A stretch of 64,000 nt of DNA from Tolypeutes matacus (GCA_026826555.1 JAKSZT010054569.1:3896258-3960257); one strand, 5' to 3'. Positions 1 to 11,745 are shown, numbered from the stretch's first letter. Made by a program: numbers and translations. The notes: generated from the sequence alone by a model not told the origin.

Positions 1-299
1 CATGCAACTAGTAGGTGGCAAAGCTGGAATACTGTAAGTATTGTGTGTTTGCATTTACCCACTGCTTGAAGTTCCTTGGCCGGTTGGGTCAATCCTACTC
101 TAACTTAGCACTACAAGTCACATTATAGCCGCAGTTTTAATGGAATTTAGAAGAAACTAAGAGTTCTCTAGAGGGAATGCCTATCTGAATCCTTTTCATT
201 TCAGGGAAGGAAATAATAGAAGTAGGCTTGATATATAAGCTTAATTTTCTATAACTCTAAACCCACTATTTCAAAGACAACTGTAAATGCATGAGACAG

Positions 300-372
300 G
301 AACTGGCTTGTAAACTGTAGGTGTTTCTAGTACACTGTTTAGCACATAGTCTCTGCTCAATAAGTATTTTTT
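300..372 (+). repeat. MIR 3'-end fragment
   Basis: The text 'cacatagtctctgctcaata' followed by agtatt matches the MIR 3' pattern (..gcacatagtaggcgctcaataaat..). The fragment is short and diverged. Confidence 0.45.
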
Positions 373-410
373 TTTTAATCAAAGCAGAAATGAATCCATG
401 TATATCACAG

Positions 411-479
411 GACATACAGACATGTACACAGACATACAGACATGTATGTACAGACATACAGACATGTACATACAGACAT
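411..479. repeat. Tandem repeat of gacatacagacatgta units
   Basis: gacatacagacatgtaca recurs about four times with small variations (gacatgtatgtacagacatacagacatg..). It is a short minisatellite or microsatellite. Confidence 0.85.
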
Positions 480-1715
480 TTAACACCAAGGAAGTAAACC
501 AGATAGTTTCCTAAGCCCCTTTATTTTTTAAGTAGTAGCTGATTAGTCTCAACTACAGAAAAGGATAGAAAGGAAGGGTAGCTGGAGAGAATAGAGAGGA
601 AGAGAAGAACAAATGTAGGGAGCATATGGCTGAGATAACCAGTAAGGAGGATAATAGATGATCTTCACTAATGTCTTACTTTACATAGATAGTTGCTTTA
701 CTTTTGGTTTGCTAGGACTCTCGTTTTTTTTTTTTCTGAAAGGTGAAAATGTAATTAAGATGTATCTTTCACCACTCCCATATACATGCACAAACACAAA
801 CACAAACATTTACTCTCCATTAAAAACATCCTCTGAAATAAAAGTGAGAAAAAATCAGAGCAAAATTTCTAAATTCATGCATTCATTTTTTTAGTTTTTA
901 TCAACCCAGTTATTTTCAGTTACTATTCATTAAAAACTGTAAGATATGTCGGTGTCAGGGCCATATGTTGAAGCTCAATGGGATTGTTTTTCTTCTAGCA
1001 TTCTCTATATTTTATTGGCAGGTTTTCTTAGTAAAATATGTCATCTGGAAGAGCTCATTCTGCATGGATGATGATTTCCATAGGTTATGTTTTCAGGCTG
1101 AATCATAATCTTTTGTAGTCATAATCTGCTGAAATTCTCATCACACTCATACAACATTTAAAACATTTTGGTTTTTTTTTTTCCAAAATGAAATACAAGA
1201 GTTTTCCCCATCTTCACAATAAAACCAATATCAAATTGTCTTGGCAGAATCTTTAATTATGGGTTGGGTGTAGGTAATTAAGTATTAGAATTTAAAATTC
1301 AACCACAGAGTTGAAGAACTTAGTATTTTATGTATTCTTAACAAAGTTTGTTTGCATCGGCCAAAAATGTTACATTGCGTGACTTGATTCTGTTACAACT
1401 AAGATTGTTAGAACTTGTATTTTGCGCCCTTGCTACACATGTACATTGTAAATATTGCATAAGAAGATTGGAATGCAAGAGCCATAAAAATAATTGCAGG
1501 CTATTACATAATCACAAGGCTGTTCTATTCTTTATTAGTCCAGTCTCATCAGACACAGTAAAATATATATAGTGAATAAAAATAGAATCGGTTCCAGAAT
1601 GTATTTGCTTTTACGTTTTCTTTAGAGATAAGATTATAATTCCTACAATTGTGGATCATAATGTTTCTTTTTTTAAAAAAATCAGTAGAAAAAATAGGGC
1701 TCTCTTTAATATAAG
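480..1715. other. No recognisable feature
   Basis: AT-rich intronic sequence with scattered short ORFs on both strands. None resembles a known protein or has exon-like splice context. Confidence 0.6.
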
Positions 1716-1725
1716 AACTGATCTA

Positions 1726-1831
1726 AGGGGAGCCCATGTGGCTCAGTGGTTGAGCGCCGGCTTCCCACATACGAGGTCCCAGGTTCAATCACCGGCCCCA
1801 GTACCTCAAAACAAAAAACAAAAAACAAAAA
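1726..1831 (+). mobile_element. DAS-type SINE (single unit)
   Basis: It has an A-box-like gtggctcagtggttgag, a B-box-like ggttcaatca, a '..agtacctc' 3' end and an (aaaac)n tail. It is flanked by the 10-bp direct repeat aactgatcta at 1716-1725 and 1832-1841, so the insertion is complete. Confidence 0.93.
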
Positions 1832-2025
1832 AACTGATCTACATTTATCAGAAAGTCATTTATATGAGTGTTCGTATGTATATTGTGTATATATGCATGT
1901 ATATAAACATATTTCTTTAAAGGGAGATTCTTAATGAATATATACTGTGTTCAGGGCACTGTGGTAGTCTGCAAAGAAATGTAAAGGTGAATTAGACAAT
2001 TACTGCTATAAGGTGACTCCAATTT

Positions 2026-2265
2026 TTAAAATTTTTTAAATTTATTTTTAATTAGAGAAGTTGTAGGTTTACAGAAAAATTACGCAGGAAAAACAGACTT
2101 TCCATATACCAACCTATCAGTAACACCTTGCATTTAGTGTGGTACATTTGTTACAATTCATGAAAGAACATTTTTATCACTGTATTTTTAACTATAATAC
2201 AGCATTTACAATAGAGTTCACTGTTTGTGTTGTATAGTCCTATGTCTGTTTTAATTTTCATTCTA
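2026..2265. repeat. Old LINE-type fragment
   Basis: The text 'ttgtaggtttacagaaaaat' and 'accttgcatttagtgtggta' resembles the reverse complement of mammalian L1 3' ends (compare 'ttttctgtaaacctaccaca' at about 7054). No boundaries are visible. Confidence 0.5.
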
Positions 2266-2287
2266 GTAATATATATATATATGATTT

Positions 2288-2313
<26 letters not shown>
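2266..2313. repeat. (TA)n microsatellite
   Basis: Two alternating AT runs, at about 2268-2282 and 2289-2313, separated by gatttt. Confidence 0.95.
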
Positions 2314-2318
<5 letters not shown>

Positions 2319-2717
2319 AAATTTCCCCTTTGCTTAAACTCCTAATATCAGCCCTTTCTACTTGTACTGTTACTAGTATGGCATTTCACTTCTAGATTTC
2401 TGCAGTCATTTTAACCTATGTTCCCTCTATTCATGAGTACTCTATCCACAGTACAACTCTATCCACAGTACAACGTTAAGGTACCACTTTGATTGTATCT
2501 TACCTCTGTTTTGAAACCTTAAAAGACTTTTTAGTGAACACTAAACAAAGTCCAAACCCTTTAATAAGACATTCCACACCCTATAATCTTGTTTTTCCTT
2601 GAAAGAAATCAAACTTATCTACCTTAAGGCCTTTACTCAAACTTTTACTCTTTTTGGAAATGACAATTGTATAAGACCACATCTGATGGGTAAGGTTTCA
2701 ACAGGCAGAAATTATGT
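2314..2717. other. No gene; contains an 18-bp tandem duplication
   Basis: Unique-looking sequence. The string tctatccacagtacaac occurs twice in direct succession (about 2440-2474). Confidence 0.6.
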
Positions 2718-3105
2718 TGTCTTAGTTTGCCAGGGCTACTATAACACATTGGTTGACTGAAACACCAGGATTTTATTGTCTCACAGTTTTGGACGCTAGA
2801 AGTCCAAAATCAAGGTTTTGGCAGAATTATGCTTTCTCTGAAGTCTGTGATATTCTGGTGATGGCTTGCTGGCAGTCCATAACTCAATCTCTACGTCTGT
2901 CACGTCTCTTCCTATCTCCTTTTCTTTACTGTCCAAATTTCCTCTGCTTATAGAGTCCAGTCATATTGGCCCTCCCTGATGCAATTTGGCTTCACCTTAA
3001 CTAATAACGGCTTCAAATATCTTATTTACAAAGGAGTTCACATCTACAGGACCAGGGGTTAGGACTAAACATGTCTTGGTAGGGGACATGTGTCAATCCA
3101 TAACA
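2718..3105 (-). mobile_element. MaLR/ERVL-like solo LTR
   Basis: The segment starts tgtcttagtttgcc and ends ..ccataaca (TG..CA). It is flanked by tatgt (2713-2717) and aatgt (3106-3110), a near-perfect 5-bp target duplication. Internal text (ctcacagttttggacgctag, agaagtccaaaatcaagg) matches the widespread mammalian LTR pattern read in antisense. The exact family is uncertain. Confidence 0.6.
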
Positions 3106-3261
3106 AATGTAAAATATTCTAGATTGAGGGAGATACAAAACCAAGAAAGTATAAGATATGCTCAAGCTAAAAGTTCAGTACCGCTGGAGAGTAAGGTTGA
3201 TATCAGTAAGTAGCCCACTTACACAGGGATGATATTATGCCCATAAGCTCTTAGATCCTAG

Positions 3262-3322
3262 CATCTATCTATCTTTCTGCCTGCTTGCCTACCCACCTAC
3301 CTATTTACCTACTACTTACTAC
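3262..3322. repeat. Degenerate pyrimidine tetranucleotide repeat
   Basis: A run of ctat, ctgc, ctac and ttac units (ctatctatctttctgcctgc.. cctacccacctacctattta). Confidence 0.75.
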
Positions 3323-4973
3323 ATGTGGTAGTTTTAAATCACAAATTCCTTGATAATCCTAATTTCAAGAAGTAGAGACTAATACCCCTTCCCTTAAATG
3401 TGGACTGGACTTAAATCACTAACTCCTAATTAAGTGAATAAAGAGGAAGTAAGACTGTGCAATGTCAGACATGAGGTCATAAAAGGCATTGTGGGACATT
3501 ATCAAAATGGCAACCTAAGACATCCCTTGGAAAAGTCTCTACTCAGAAACAGCTAATAAAAGGAAATTCCCACTTGCTTGAAACTCTGGACAGACTGGAG
3601 AATGACTCCAGAACCCTCACGCTCACATAGTCCCTCACAGCTTAAGGGCAGCATGGCAGGGTATCTCCTGCCGTGGAGGCAGACCCACAGAGCCACTCGC
3701 AGCAGCAGTCTAGGCATATACTCATCTAGGCACAGAAACCCGAGTTAGTAGAGACCCAGAGCAGAAACCAAACTGCTGGCAAGCAAAACAGCCCCAGGAA
3801 ACAAAAGAGACTACTGCAGAACTGTTGGCAAGAGGTGTACACATCCAAACTGTATTCTTATTGCTAGAGCCCCTAAATGAAAAAAAAAAAGGGCCTGTTT
3901 GATTGTTGACCCCATTTGGCTGCCTAGGGCAGGATACCCTGACTGGGAAGTTACTGAAGACAAAAGAGCCTCACAGAAAAAAAGGAAGGGGGAGTGGAAC
4001 TAACTGCTGTAAAGCAGGACAGGTCCCAGGACTGAGAAGTGTAATGAAAATGGAGTACTGACTGAAGGAGAGCAGTTAAGCAAATCATAAGAGCTGACAA
4101 TCAGAATTCCCAGAATGGATCAGGATTCCCAGAGAAGGAACAGGAGAAAGGACGTTTTTCCTGGAGGCAAAACAATTGCACATAAAAGGGTAATTTCATA
4201 AGTTGTAACACATGTCCAGGGCAAGAGGCAGGTGCAGAAGACCTGAAAAAATCTGAACAATTAAATGCAGGATACACTAAAGGAATAGTATAAGCTGGAC
4301 AAAGCATCAAAGAAGAGTCATCACAAAGAGCCTAGCTACTAAATAAAAAGCTCTGGGCAAGAGTAGCACATCAAAATGATCAGATGACCAGACATCAGCA
4401 AAAAGTTATAAGCCATACTAAGAAACAGGAAGTTATGGCTTAGTCAAGGGAACAAATCAAAACATCAGAGTAGACACAGACTTTGGAACAAATAATCAAA
4501 GAAGTTCAGTCAAAAACAAATCTATTTCAATTCAAGGAGATAAAGGAAAATATGGACAGGAATAAAATAAATATGGATAGAGAGCTAAAGGATATTAAGA
4601 CAACATGTGAGCAAAAAGAAGAATTACAAATTTTAAAAAGAAACATAACGGAAATTATGTGGATGAAAAGTACAATAAAAGAGTCTAAAAATACAGTAAT
4701 GGCATACAACAGCAGATTTGAAGGGGTTGAAGAAAGAATCAGGGAACTAGAAGACAGGACAATCGAAACCATGCAATCAGAAGAACAAACAGAAAAGAAT
4801 AGAAAAAAATTGAGCAGTGTCTAAGGGATTTGAGTGACAGCATGAAGCATACTAATATATGCATAATGGAAATCCCAGAAAAAGAAGAGAAGGGAAAGGG
4901 GGAAGAAAGAATATTTGAGGAAATAATGGTTGAAAATTTCCCAGTTTCTAGTAAGGACATAAATATACATGTC

Positions 4974-6130
4974 TATGGTGGTTTGGAGCTTTATGTACCC
5001 CAGACAAACATATGTTCATAAACTTAATCCATTCCTGTAGGTGTGAGCCCATTGTAAGCAGGGCCTTTTGAGAAGGTTTCTTCAGTTAAGGAGTGGCCCC
5101 CCTCAATCAGGATGGGTCTTATATTATTAGTCAGCCAAAGGGGTGCTGATGCAAAGTACCAGAAATCTGCTCGGTTTTATAAAGGATATTTATTTGGGTA
5201 GAAGCTTACAAGGCCCTAAAGAGTACAACTCAAGGTACCATAAGAGGTACTTTCTCACCCAAAGTCATTGGCCACATGTTCGAGCAAGATGGCAGGCAAT
5301 GTCTGCGAAGGTTCAGCCTTCCTTCTTCCTCTTAAGGCTCCATGGTCCCAGCTTCTTCTGATATCAGCTGTAGGTGGGAATAAGGCTCGACTCTCTCCTG
5401 GGGCATGTTTCTCTCCAGGCTCAGCTGCTCTGCTCTCTCCATAAGGCCAGCTGTAAACTATCAGGCTCTCTCTCTTCCCAGGGCCTCTGCTGTGTCTATG
5501 GAGCCATCTCTATTCCTCTGTGTTCTCCATGCATTTACTTCCTGGGGCTCCAGCATCAAAACTCTAACCTTTCTCCTCTGCCATGTGGTTTTCTCTGTGA
5601 AAAACCTTCATGGGCAGAGACTCAATGTCCTACTGATGTGGCCCAATCAAAGCCTTAATCATAATTTAATCAAGTAAAAGTGAAACCTCTGAATCCAATA
5701 CAATCAAATATGCCCAGAGGAACAGACCAGTTTACAAACATAATCCAATATCTATTTTTGGAATTCATAAACAATACCAAAATGCTACAGGTCTTAATCC
5801 TATTAATGGGGTCTTATAAGCACAATGAAATTCAGAAACACAGGAGAAAGAAAGCCATGGGAAGTAAGAAGCTGAAATGCAACATAACTCAGAAGAGAAC
5901 GCAGAGGCCAGGAAAGGTTGCCATGTGCACTGATATGTGATAGAGGAGCCAAGGACCAAGGATTGCAAGCAGCCAGCCCCAGAACAACAGTCTTTAGAAA
6001 GAAAGCATTGCCTTCATGACACCTTGATTTGGACTTTCTCTTAGACTTAAAACTGTGAGCTATTAAATTTCCATTGTTTAAGTTGACCCATTGCATGAGA
6101 TTTGCTTGAGCAGCCAAGGAAACCAAAGCA
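4974..6130 (+). mobile_element. MaLR/ERVL-like solo LTR, split by a second LTR
   Basis: It begins tatggtggtttggagc and ends ..ggaaaccaaagca. It is flanked by a perfect 5-bp duplication, atgtc, at 4969-4973 and 6131-6135 inside L1 ORF1. The 3' part (aaactgtgagctattaaatt, tccattgtttaag) is MaLR-like. Without the inner insert it is about 480 bp. Confidence 0.8.
5120..5789 (-). mobile_element. Solo LTR of the 'TGTGGCAGTTTG..GACTAATACA' family
   Basis: A reverse-oriented copy of the elements at 20820, 42807 and 57899. Read on the minus strand it starts tgtagcattttggtattg and ends near gctgactaata. It is flanked by ggtct at 5115-5119 and 5790-5794. It is the longest of the four copies (~670 bp). 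Confidence 0.8.
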
Positions 6131-6390
6131 ATGTCCAAGAAGTGCAACACACTCCAAATATGATAAATCCTAACAGACCCACTCCAAGACACATACTAAT
6201 CAGAATGTCAAATGCCAAAGACAAAGAGAGAATTCTGAAAGCAGCAAGAGAAAAGTGATTCATCACATACAAGGGATCTTCAACAAGACAAAGTACCAAT
6301 TTCTCATCAGAAACTTTGGAGGAGAGAAGGTGGTGATATGACTTATTTAAGGTACTGAAGGAAAAAACTGCCAAACAAAATTTCATTATC

Positions 6391-6547
6391 TGGGGAAACG
6401 TTCCTCCAGTACCTCCTAAAAAGAAAAAAAAAAAAAAAAAAAAGCTAACTTTCATTGAGGAAAAGATATAGCTCAGTGGTTGAGTGCCTGCTTCCCATGT
6501 ATGAGGTCCTGGGTTCAATCCCTGGTACCTCCAAAAAAAATAAAAAA
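6391..6547 (+). mobile_element. Dimeric DAS SINE, first unit reduced
   Basis: A short first-unit remnant (..ccagtacctcctaaaaag, poly-A) is followed by the linker gctaactttcattg. A complete second unit comes next (atagctcagtggttgagtgc.. gggttcaatccctggtacct, A-tail). The linker matches that of the 47.5-kb dimer (accaactctcattg). Confidence 0.7.
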
Positions 6548-7456
6548 TGAGGGAGAGTTTAACATATTCACAGGTAAATAAACAAAGAACTAATCACCAA
6601 AAGAGCGCTCTACAAAAACTGCAGGTTGAAAGGAAAAGAAGTGAAGGTCTTCAGTAAAGGTATTTGCACAACAATGTTCATAGCAATATTATTCACAATT
6701 GCCAAAAGACTGAAGCAACACAGGTGTCCATCAACCAATGAATGGCTAAACAAAATGTGGTACACAGGTACAATGAAATATTATTCAGCTGTAAAAAGGA
6801 ATGATGTTCTGATATGGTGACAACATGGATGAACCTTGAAGACATCATGTTGAATGAAATAAGTCAGACCAAAAGGATAAATATTGTATGATCTCACTAA
6901 TATGAAATAATTAGAATAAACAAACTCACAGAGTCAGAATTTAGGTTATGAGGGTCCAGGATGAGGGTTAGGTTCTCACATGAAATGTAACAAATGTACC
7001 ACAAGGTGGTAATAATAGTGGTATATGGGAAGTCTGTATTTTATGCATGATTTTTCTGTAAACCTACCACATCTCTAATTAAAATGAACAAACAAAATGA
7101 TACTGTGGCTTCCTCCTAACACATGCTCTCTCAGAGAAAGCTAGCTCCCATACTAGGAGGACACTCAAACCGCCAATGGAAAGGCCAACATGGAGGAACT
7201 GAGTGCTCCCGCCAGCAGCCACATGAGTGAGCCATCTCAGCAGTAGATCCTGCAGCCCTAGACAAACTTTCAGATGACTGCAGCCATGGCCAATATCCCA
7301 AATGCAACATCATGAGAAACCCTGAGCCAGGACCTCCCAGCTAAGTCATTCTAGCATTCCTAACTCAAAGAAGCTGCGTGATTAATAAAAAATTTTTAAA
7401 AATTATTGTTTTAAGCCACTACGTTTTAGGGTAATTTATTATGCAGCAACTAATAT

Positions 7457-8363
7457 ACTAATATACTACCTATCAATAAATGTCTATCAAGAAGCATGCC
7501 AGTGGCTTCAGGTATACATATAAATCTTTATGACAGTATTCCCAAACAGCATATTAAAGATAAACAGCTTTCTAACCTCTGGAATCACTGATAATGAGTG
7601 CAGTGAGGACACTGACGGCATTTATCCCATATCCCACAATATGTATCAGCAGCAGCAAGCCCAGTGTCTGACTCACAGTAATAATTTAATATTTGTTGAA
7701 TGGATGGATGGACCCCTTTCCAATGATGAATCTGTTACTTACAATATTATAGGTTTCATAGCCCTGGTTTTCTTAGCAAAAGATTTGACTAGGGCAAATG
7801 AAGAGAAAATAGAATTCCTTAAAACTGTCTACATTCAATGTATTTTTTTAAATTATGATTATATATTTTTTATTGTAAAAGAAATGCAAATACTGAAAAA
7901 CACCCACAAAAAAAAATCTATAGCTTAGTAAATTCTAAAAGACAAACACCCTTGTAAAAACTAAGCCCCTCCAAGCTGGATGTGTGCGTGGATGTGGTTT
8001 CCTTTCCCTCGTCTAAGAAAGGAAAGAATGAGACTATTTAGGCTTAGAGAATACAGGGGACATTAAAAGGGTACCAGACCAGGGGGTGGCTCCTGTCATG
8101 GCCAGGATCTCAGAAACAAGAGTTTCTACAGCACTGAGATTTGGCTGCCAGCTGTAGTGCCTGCGGGCACCCAGAAGCTGAAGGATCACGAATAGGAAGA
8201 CTCTCAGTGTGAATCTCTGAACCTATTATCTCTTTGTTTGTTTAATTCATGGCAGAAAAGGGGCATGGACGGAATTTTCAAGTGAGAAAATGTGATGGTG
8301 GTAGCAGGTTCAGACCTCACCTGTTAAAATGTAAGCTAGCCCTTTTGCTTCATAGATTTTAAT
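7457..8363. other. No gene; probable MIR fragment inside
   Basis: At about 7640-7710, 'cagtgtctgactcacagtaa' then taatttaatatttgttgaat resembles a MIR/L2 3' end in plus orientation. The remainder is unremarkable. ORFs here lack support. Confidence 0.45.
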
Positions 8364-8375
8364 TGGGGTAGCTTT

Positions 8376-9319
8376 TTTTTTTTTTAAAACAATTTATTGA
8401 AGTATCTCATTCCTACATGAACATACATAAACTATAAGTGTTCAGTAAACATCGTAAACTTACAAAACAAACATGCATAACATCATACAGGGCTCCCACA
8501 CATCACCCCACCACAAACACCCCGCACTGTTGTGAAACATTTGTTAACAAATCATGAAAAAGCATCGTCAAAGTATTACTACTAACTATAGTCCGTATCT
8601 TCCTCCCCTATACATTTTTTTAAGGATTTATTTATTTACTTTTATCCATTTTTACATACACACACACCCGCCCCCACCGTTTTTGCTGTTTCTGTGTCCA
8701 TTCACTGGGTGACTCTGTGTCCGTTTCCTGCCCTCTCTTCTCATCCTTCTCCTCCTATCTTCATTGGGATTCAAGCCTCAGAACCTCTGATGTGGGACAG
8801 AGGCGTCCTACTGCCTGCGTCACCTTAGTTCCTAGTTTTTCGGTGCATCTCATCTTGGCTCTCCCTTGTGTAACTTTCCTGTTACGTCATCATCTTGTTG
8901 TGTGGATCGCAGGGCCTGGCGGCGCACCTGCGGACAGGGCCTGATGGCTCACCCACTCATAGGGCCTGAAGGCCCATACACCTTCTGTATTTTTTTATTT
9001 TTATTTTTTTTTATTTTTTTCATTTTTACCAGGAGGTACCAGGGATCAAACCCAGGTCCCTCCATATGGGAGATGGACATCCAACCACCCAAGCCACATC
9101 TGTCCCCCTGTTATATCTCTTAAGATTGACCAAAGATACCCAAAGTTACTATCTTTTCCCATACAGGATGGTCACATAATAAATCAGGCTTAGTTTATCA
9201 CCAGCATTCCAAAAACCAGGCCTAGGGAGAAAAACTAGGTCTGGGGACACATGCATGGTTTCTAATATAGCAAATGTTTAGCCTACCCTGATTATTACAA
9301 TATCAGGACAGCGAGACTA
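8376..9319 (-). mobile_element. Composite retroposon copy 1: unique head + DAS SINE core + L1-type tail
   Basis: 944 bp, flanked by the perfect 12-bp duplication tggggtagcttt (8364-8375 and 9320-9331). On the minus strand the order is: a ~200-bp head (9319-9120, with tccccagacctagtttttct); a DAS tRNA-like unit (about 9110-9010); a second tRNA-like unit (about 8850-8770, with aggtgacgcaggcagtagga); a purine-rich linker (aggaggagaaggatgagaag); and an L1 3'-UTR tail (about 8610-8390, gggagccctgtatgatgtta..) with an A-tail seen as poly-T. The order and 5' start are the same as the copy at 50340-51255. Confidence 0.85.
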
Positions 9320-9331
9320 TGGGGTAGCTTT

Positions 9332-10140
9332 ATGTTACATGACCTACTAAAGTTTAAACTGCCTTGATTTGTCATGTTATTGTCCAATAATGAACTTTTC
9401 ATAGTGTGCTAGTGAGGTAAATAAATTGAGCTTTCAGCTGTATACCATCAAGTATAAGCTTTTACCCTGCAATTAGGAATGGTCTGGGTGCCCCAGCATA
9501 AACCTCAGCCTCAAGCATATTGGGTCTGTGACAATTTTTCTAAAATGGATCAAGTATCAATGAATACTATCAAATATTATAATCATTCAGAAAGATGGTT
9601 CTGAATAACAGAAATGAAGAGGCTTGTGTTATCTCCAAACACTTTTCTGCAGCAGCAGTTACAGCAACTAGCAAAGATCAGTTCATTCTAAATTTATTAT
9701 GAGAACTTGCCTAACTTTATTCACAGTGAAAAACAGACTTACTCAGCCCTAACAGGGCTCGTAAGTCTTGTTCTTTAATGACGTAAATGTTTAAAGGTGC
9801 TAATAAAGTTTCCTGGAGAGACTACAATATATTTCAGATGAAACAAGGCTGGATTACTGCACAAGTCTACAAAGCAGTATGTGGCACAGGATATGCAGTA
9901 TTGAACAGGGTTCCATTCACTGCCAAGTGACTTTCACAGGGGTGGAGGTAAAATGTGTTGACAGGACTACTATAGGTTCCCACTAAAAGTTTCCTGTCCA
10001 AAAAAATGTTCAAGTATATTCATAATTCCATTATATCAGAAGCTAGAAACAGCTATGTTAGGCCTTGAATATGTAAGAATAAAGTTCCATCCCTTCAGGG
10101 AGAGAAAAGGGCCTGCTCTACAAGTAGCTACCATGGCAAT
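9332..10140. other. No recognisable feature
   Basis: Unique-looking intronic sequence with no splice-flanked coding block. Confidence 0.6.
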
Positions 10141-10144
10141 CTCA

Positions 10145-10310
10145 GGTGATGGAAAGAGCATGGGCTTTCAAAATGAGATAGATATGGATTGAAATCTGTA
10201 CCCTGCTATATATTAGGATAACCCTCGGTAGCCCATTTAATTTCTACCAGCTTAAGATTCCTCATCTTTAAAAATGGGGATAACACTTTCCTAAATGACT
10301 CAAGACTTTT
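10145..10310 (+). repeat. MIR SINE
   Basis: It has 'agagcatgggctttcaaaat', a diverged central part, 'attcctcatctttaaaaatg' and gggataac, in the normal MIR order. Confidence 0.85.
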
Positions 10311-10495
10311 CTGATTACAAAAAGCTGATTATAGACACCCAACTCATAGTAGTTTAGGCAGAAAAGGTTATTTATTGGAAAACAATGGTAGGGTTCCAAG
10401 ACTCAAAAGAACATCATTATTCTTCACCAGTGACAATGCTCTTTCTCTCTAAATCTCTGTCTCTCATCTTTGCTTCTTTTTCCATGTTGGTTTCC
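10311..10495 (+). repeat. Mammal-wide old repeat, unnamed
   Basis: 'ggttatttattggaaaacaa' followed by a ctctgtctctcatctttgct tract resembles the segment at 43585-43900 (caattcaaactaacttgagc .. tctctgctcctctctgtgtt). It is probably the same ancient family. Confidence 0.4.
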
Positions 10496-10514
10496 TTCAT
10501 TCCATTGTATGACT

Positions 10515-10843
10515 ATGCTGTTTGTTCAATATGGTAGCCACCAGCCAGGTGTGGTTTCTGAGCATTTGAAATGTGGCTAGCCTGAATTGAGAGGTGATGA
10601 AGGGTAAAATACATACCGAGTTCAAAGGCTTAGTACAATATATATATAATAACTCATTAATAATTATTTTGATTAAATACTGAATTAATATTTGAATATA
10701 ATGGGTTAAATGAAACATATTACTAAAATTAATTTCCCCTTTTTCTTTTTAGTTCTTTTTAATGCAGCCACTAGGAAATGTTAAATTACAAATATGGCTT
10801 GCCTTTGTGGCTTGCATGTATTTCTACTGGACAGGGCTGTCTA
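10515..10843 (-). mobile_element. hAT-type DNA transposon fossil
   Basis: It reads ttcaatatggtagccaccag .. ctggacagggctg. This is the reverse of the family at 45076-45394 (ends tgctgtccaa and ttggcagcacag), with AT-rich middle text in common. No clear target duplication is visible. Confidence 0.65.
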
Positions 10844-11615
10844 GAGGCTTTCTCCACATGGTGAGGAACGTGGCTACAGATAGCCCTGGACTCAATTCAT
10901 CCCAGCTTATCAATATCACAGCAAAGAGTAAGCTTTTCTCTTCTTCAGTTTTAAAATATCCTGGGAAGGACACTGGCTGGGCCAGCCTGGATGATGGATC
11001 CACTCTTTGGAGCAATCCCTGTAGGCAGAAGGTTAACTGTGATAGGCAGCCCTACCATGATCACATGGATGAGTAGAGAAAAGAAGATAGGCAGGGATAC
11101 TTGCAAGAAGAAAGGGAAAAGAAGGTCTACGCAGACAAAAACAGATATCCACTGTGCTGTGAAAATGAAACGTAAATATATGTTGCTTGGTCTCTCTATC
11201 AATGGCAAGAATTTGACCAAAGTTCCTCTCTAAATGCTAATGGTAACATTAAACCACACACTCCTTGAATAAGTAGGTGGTTGTAAATCATAACACAGAA
11301 TGGCAGACATAAGAAACCCAAGGGACAAGTACTTCAAATTTCTGCATTTGAGAATTCATCAAAAGTACCTACACCGATGATCACTTTACTAAAGCCTAAA
11401 CGCTGGCAGCTTATGAGTAGGATTGATTTCAATGAGCAAGTTGTGAAGGTCTTAGCTTTATTCTATGATGATATGAGCTTATACTATCCCGTTTACTACA
11501 ATTCCCATTACTGATAATGCAGGAGAAGTTTTATTAAGTAATGATGTTGGAAATGTTTATACTTTCTCTGAACCCTCTAGGAAATACAACAGGCTACAAA
11601 GTCTTTAGTAGCAGT
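10844..11615. other. No supported gene
   Basis: Two overlapping short ORFs on opposite strands (about 10991-11233) show no recognisable domain. No splice or poly-A context supports them. Confidence 0.5.
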
Positions 11616-11745
11616 TTTCAAACATTCTGATCTCAGGATCCCTTTTCACGAGTATTGAGAACCCCCAAAGAGCTCCTGTTTATGTATATCTATTGTCAGT
11701 TTGGTGTATTAGTAAGTAAAACTGAGATTTTTTTCAAAAAATATT
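11616..11745 (+). repeat. hAT/Charlie-like DNA transposon fragment
   Basis: 'gcagttttcaaacattctga', 'tctcaggatcccttttcacg' and 'cccccaaagagctcctgttt' follow the well-known mammalian pattern 'ggtctcaggacccctttacac..aaagagcttttgtttatgtg'. Confidence 0.65.

Larger units (their letters stand above)
3495..7094 (+). mobile_element. L1 element lacking ORF2, itself multiply interrupted
   Basis: Flanked by aaaggcattgtgg (3482-3494) and aaatgatactgtgg (7095-7108), a diverged target duplication. It carries a 5' UTR (3495-4480) and an ORF1 remnant (4483-4968 and 6131-6390) with the coiled-coil text IRELEDRTIETMQSEEQTEK. It then jumps from the post-ORF1 spacer (cttcagtaaaggta, ~6647-6660) straight to the L1 3' region (acaatgttcatagcaatatt) and 3' UTR. 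The whole of ORF2 (endonuclease and RT) is missing. Inserts are an LTR at 4974-6130 and a SINE at 6391-6547. It is related to the L1 at 47.9-55.5 kb. Confidence 0.85.
3324..7456 (+). mobile_element. MLT1-type LTR split by a nested L1
   Basis: The left part, 3324-3494, begins tgtggtagttttaaatcaca. The right part, 7095-7456, contains 'gaggacactcaaaccgccaa', 'cagatgactgcagccatggc' and 'ttgttttaagccactacgtt', typical of MLT1-class MaLR LTRs, and ends near cagcaactaata. The interruption is the L1 at 3495-7094. Confidence 0.65.

Noticed and set aside
404..480. CRISPR-like array
   Set aside because: Units are contiguous short tandem repeats without spacers, in a mammalian intron.
6078..6518. 146-residue minus-strand ORF
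   Set aside because: Antisense to LTR, L1 ORF1 and SINE sequence.
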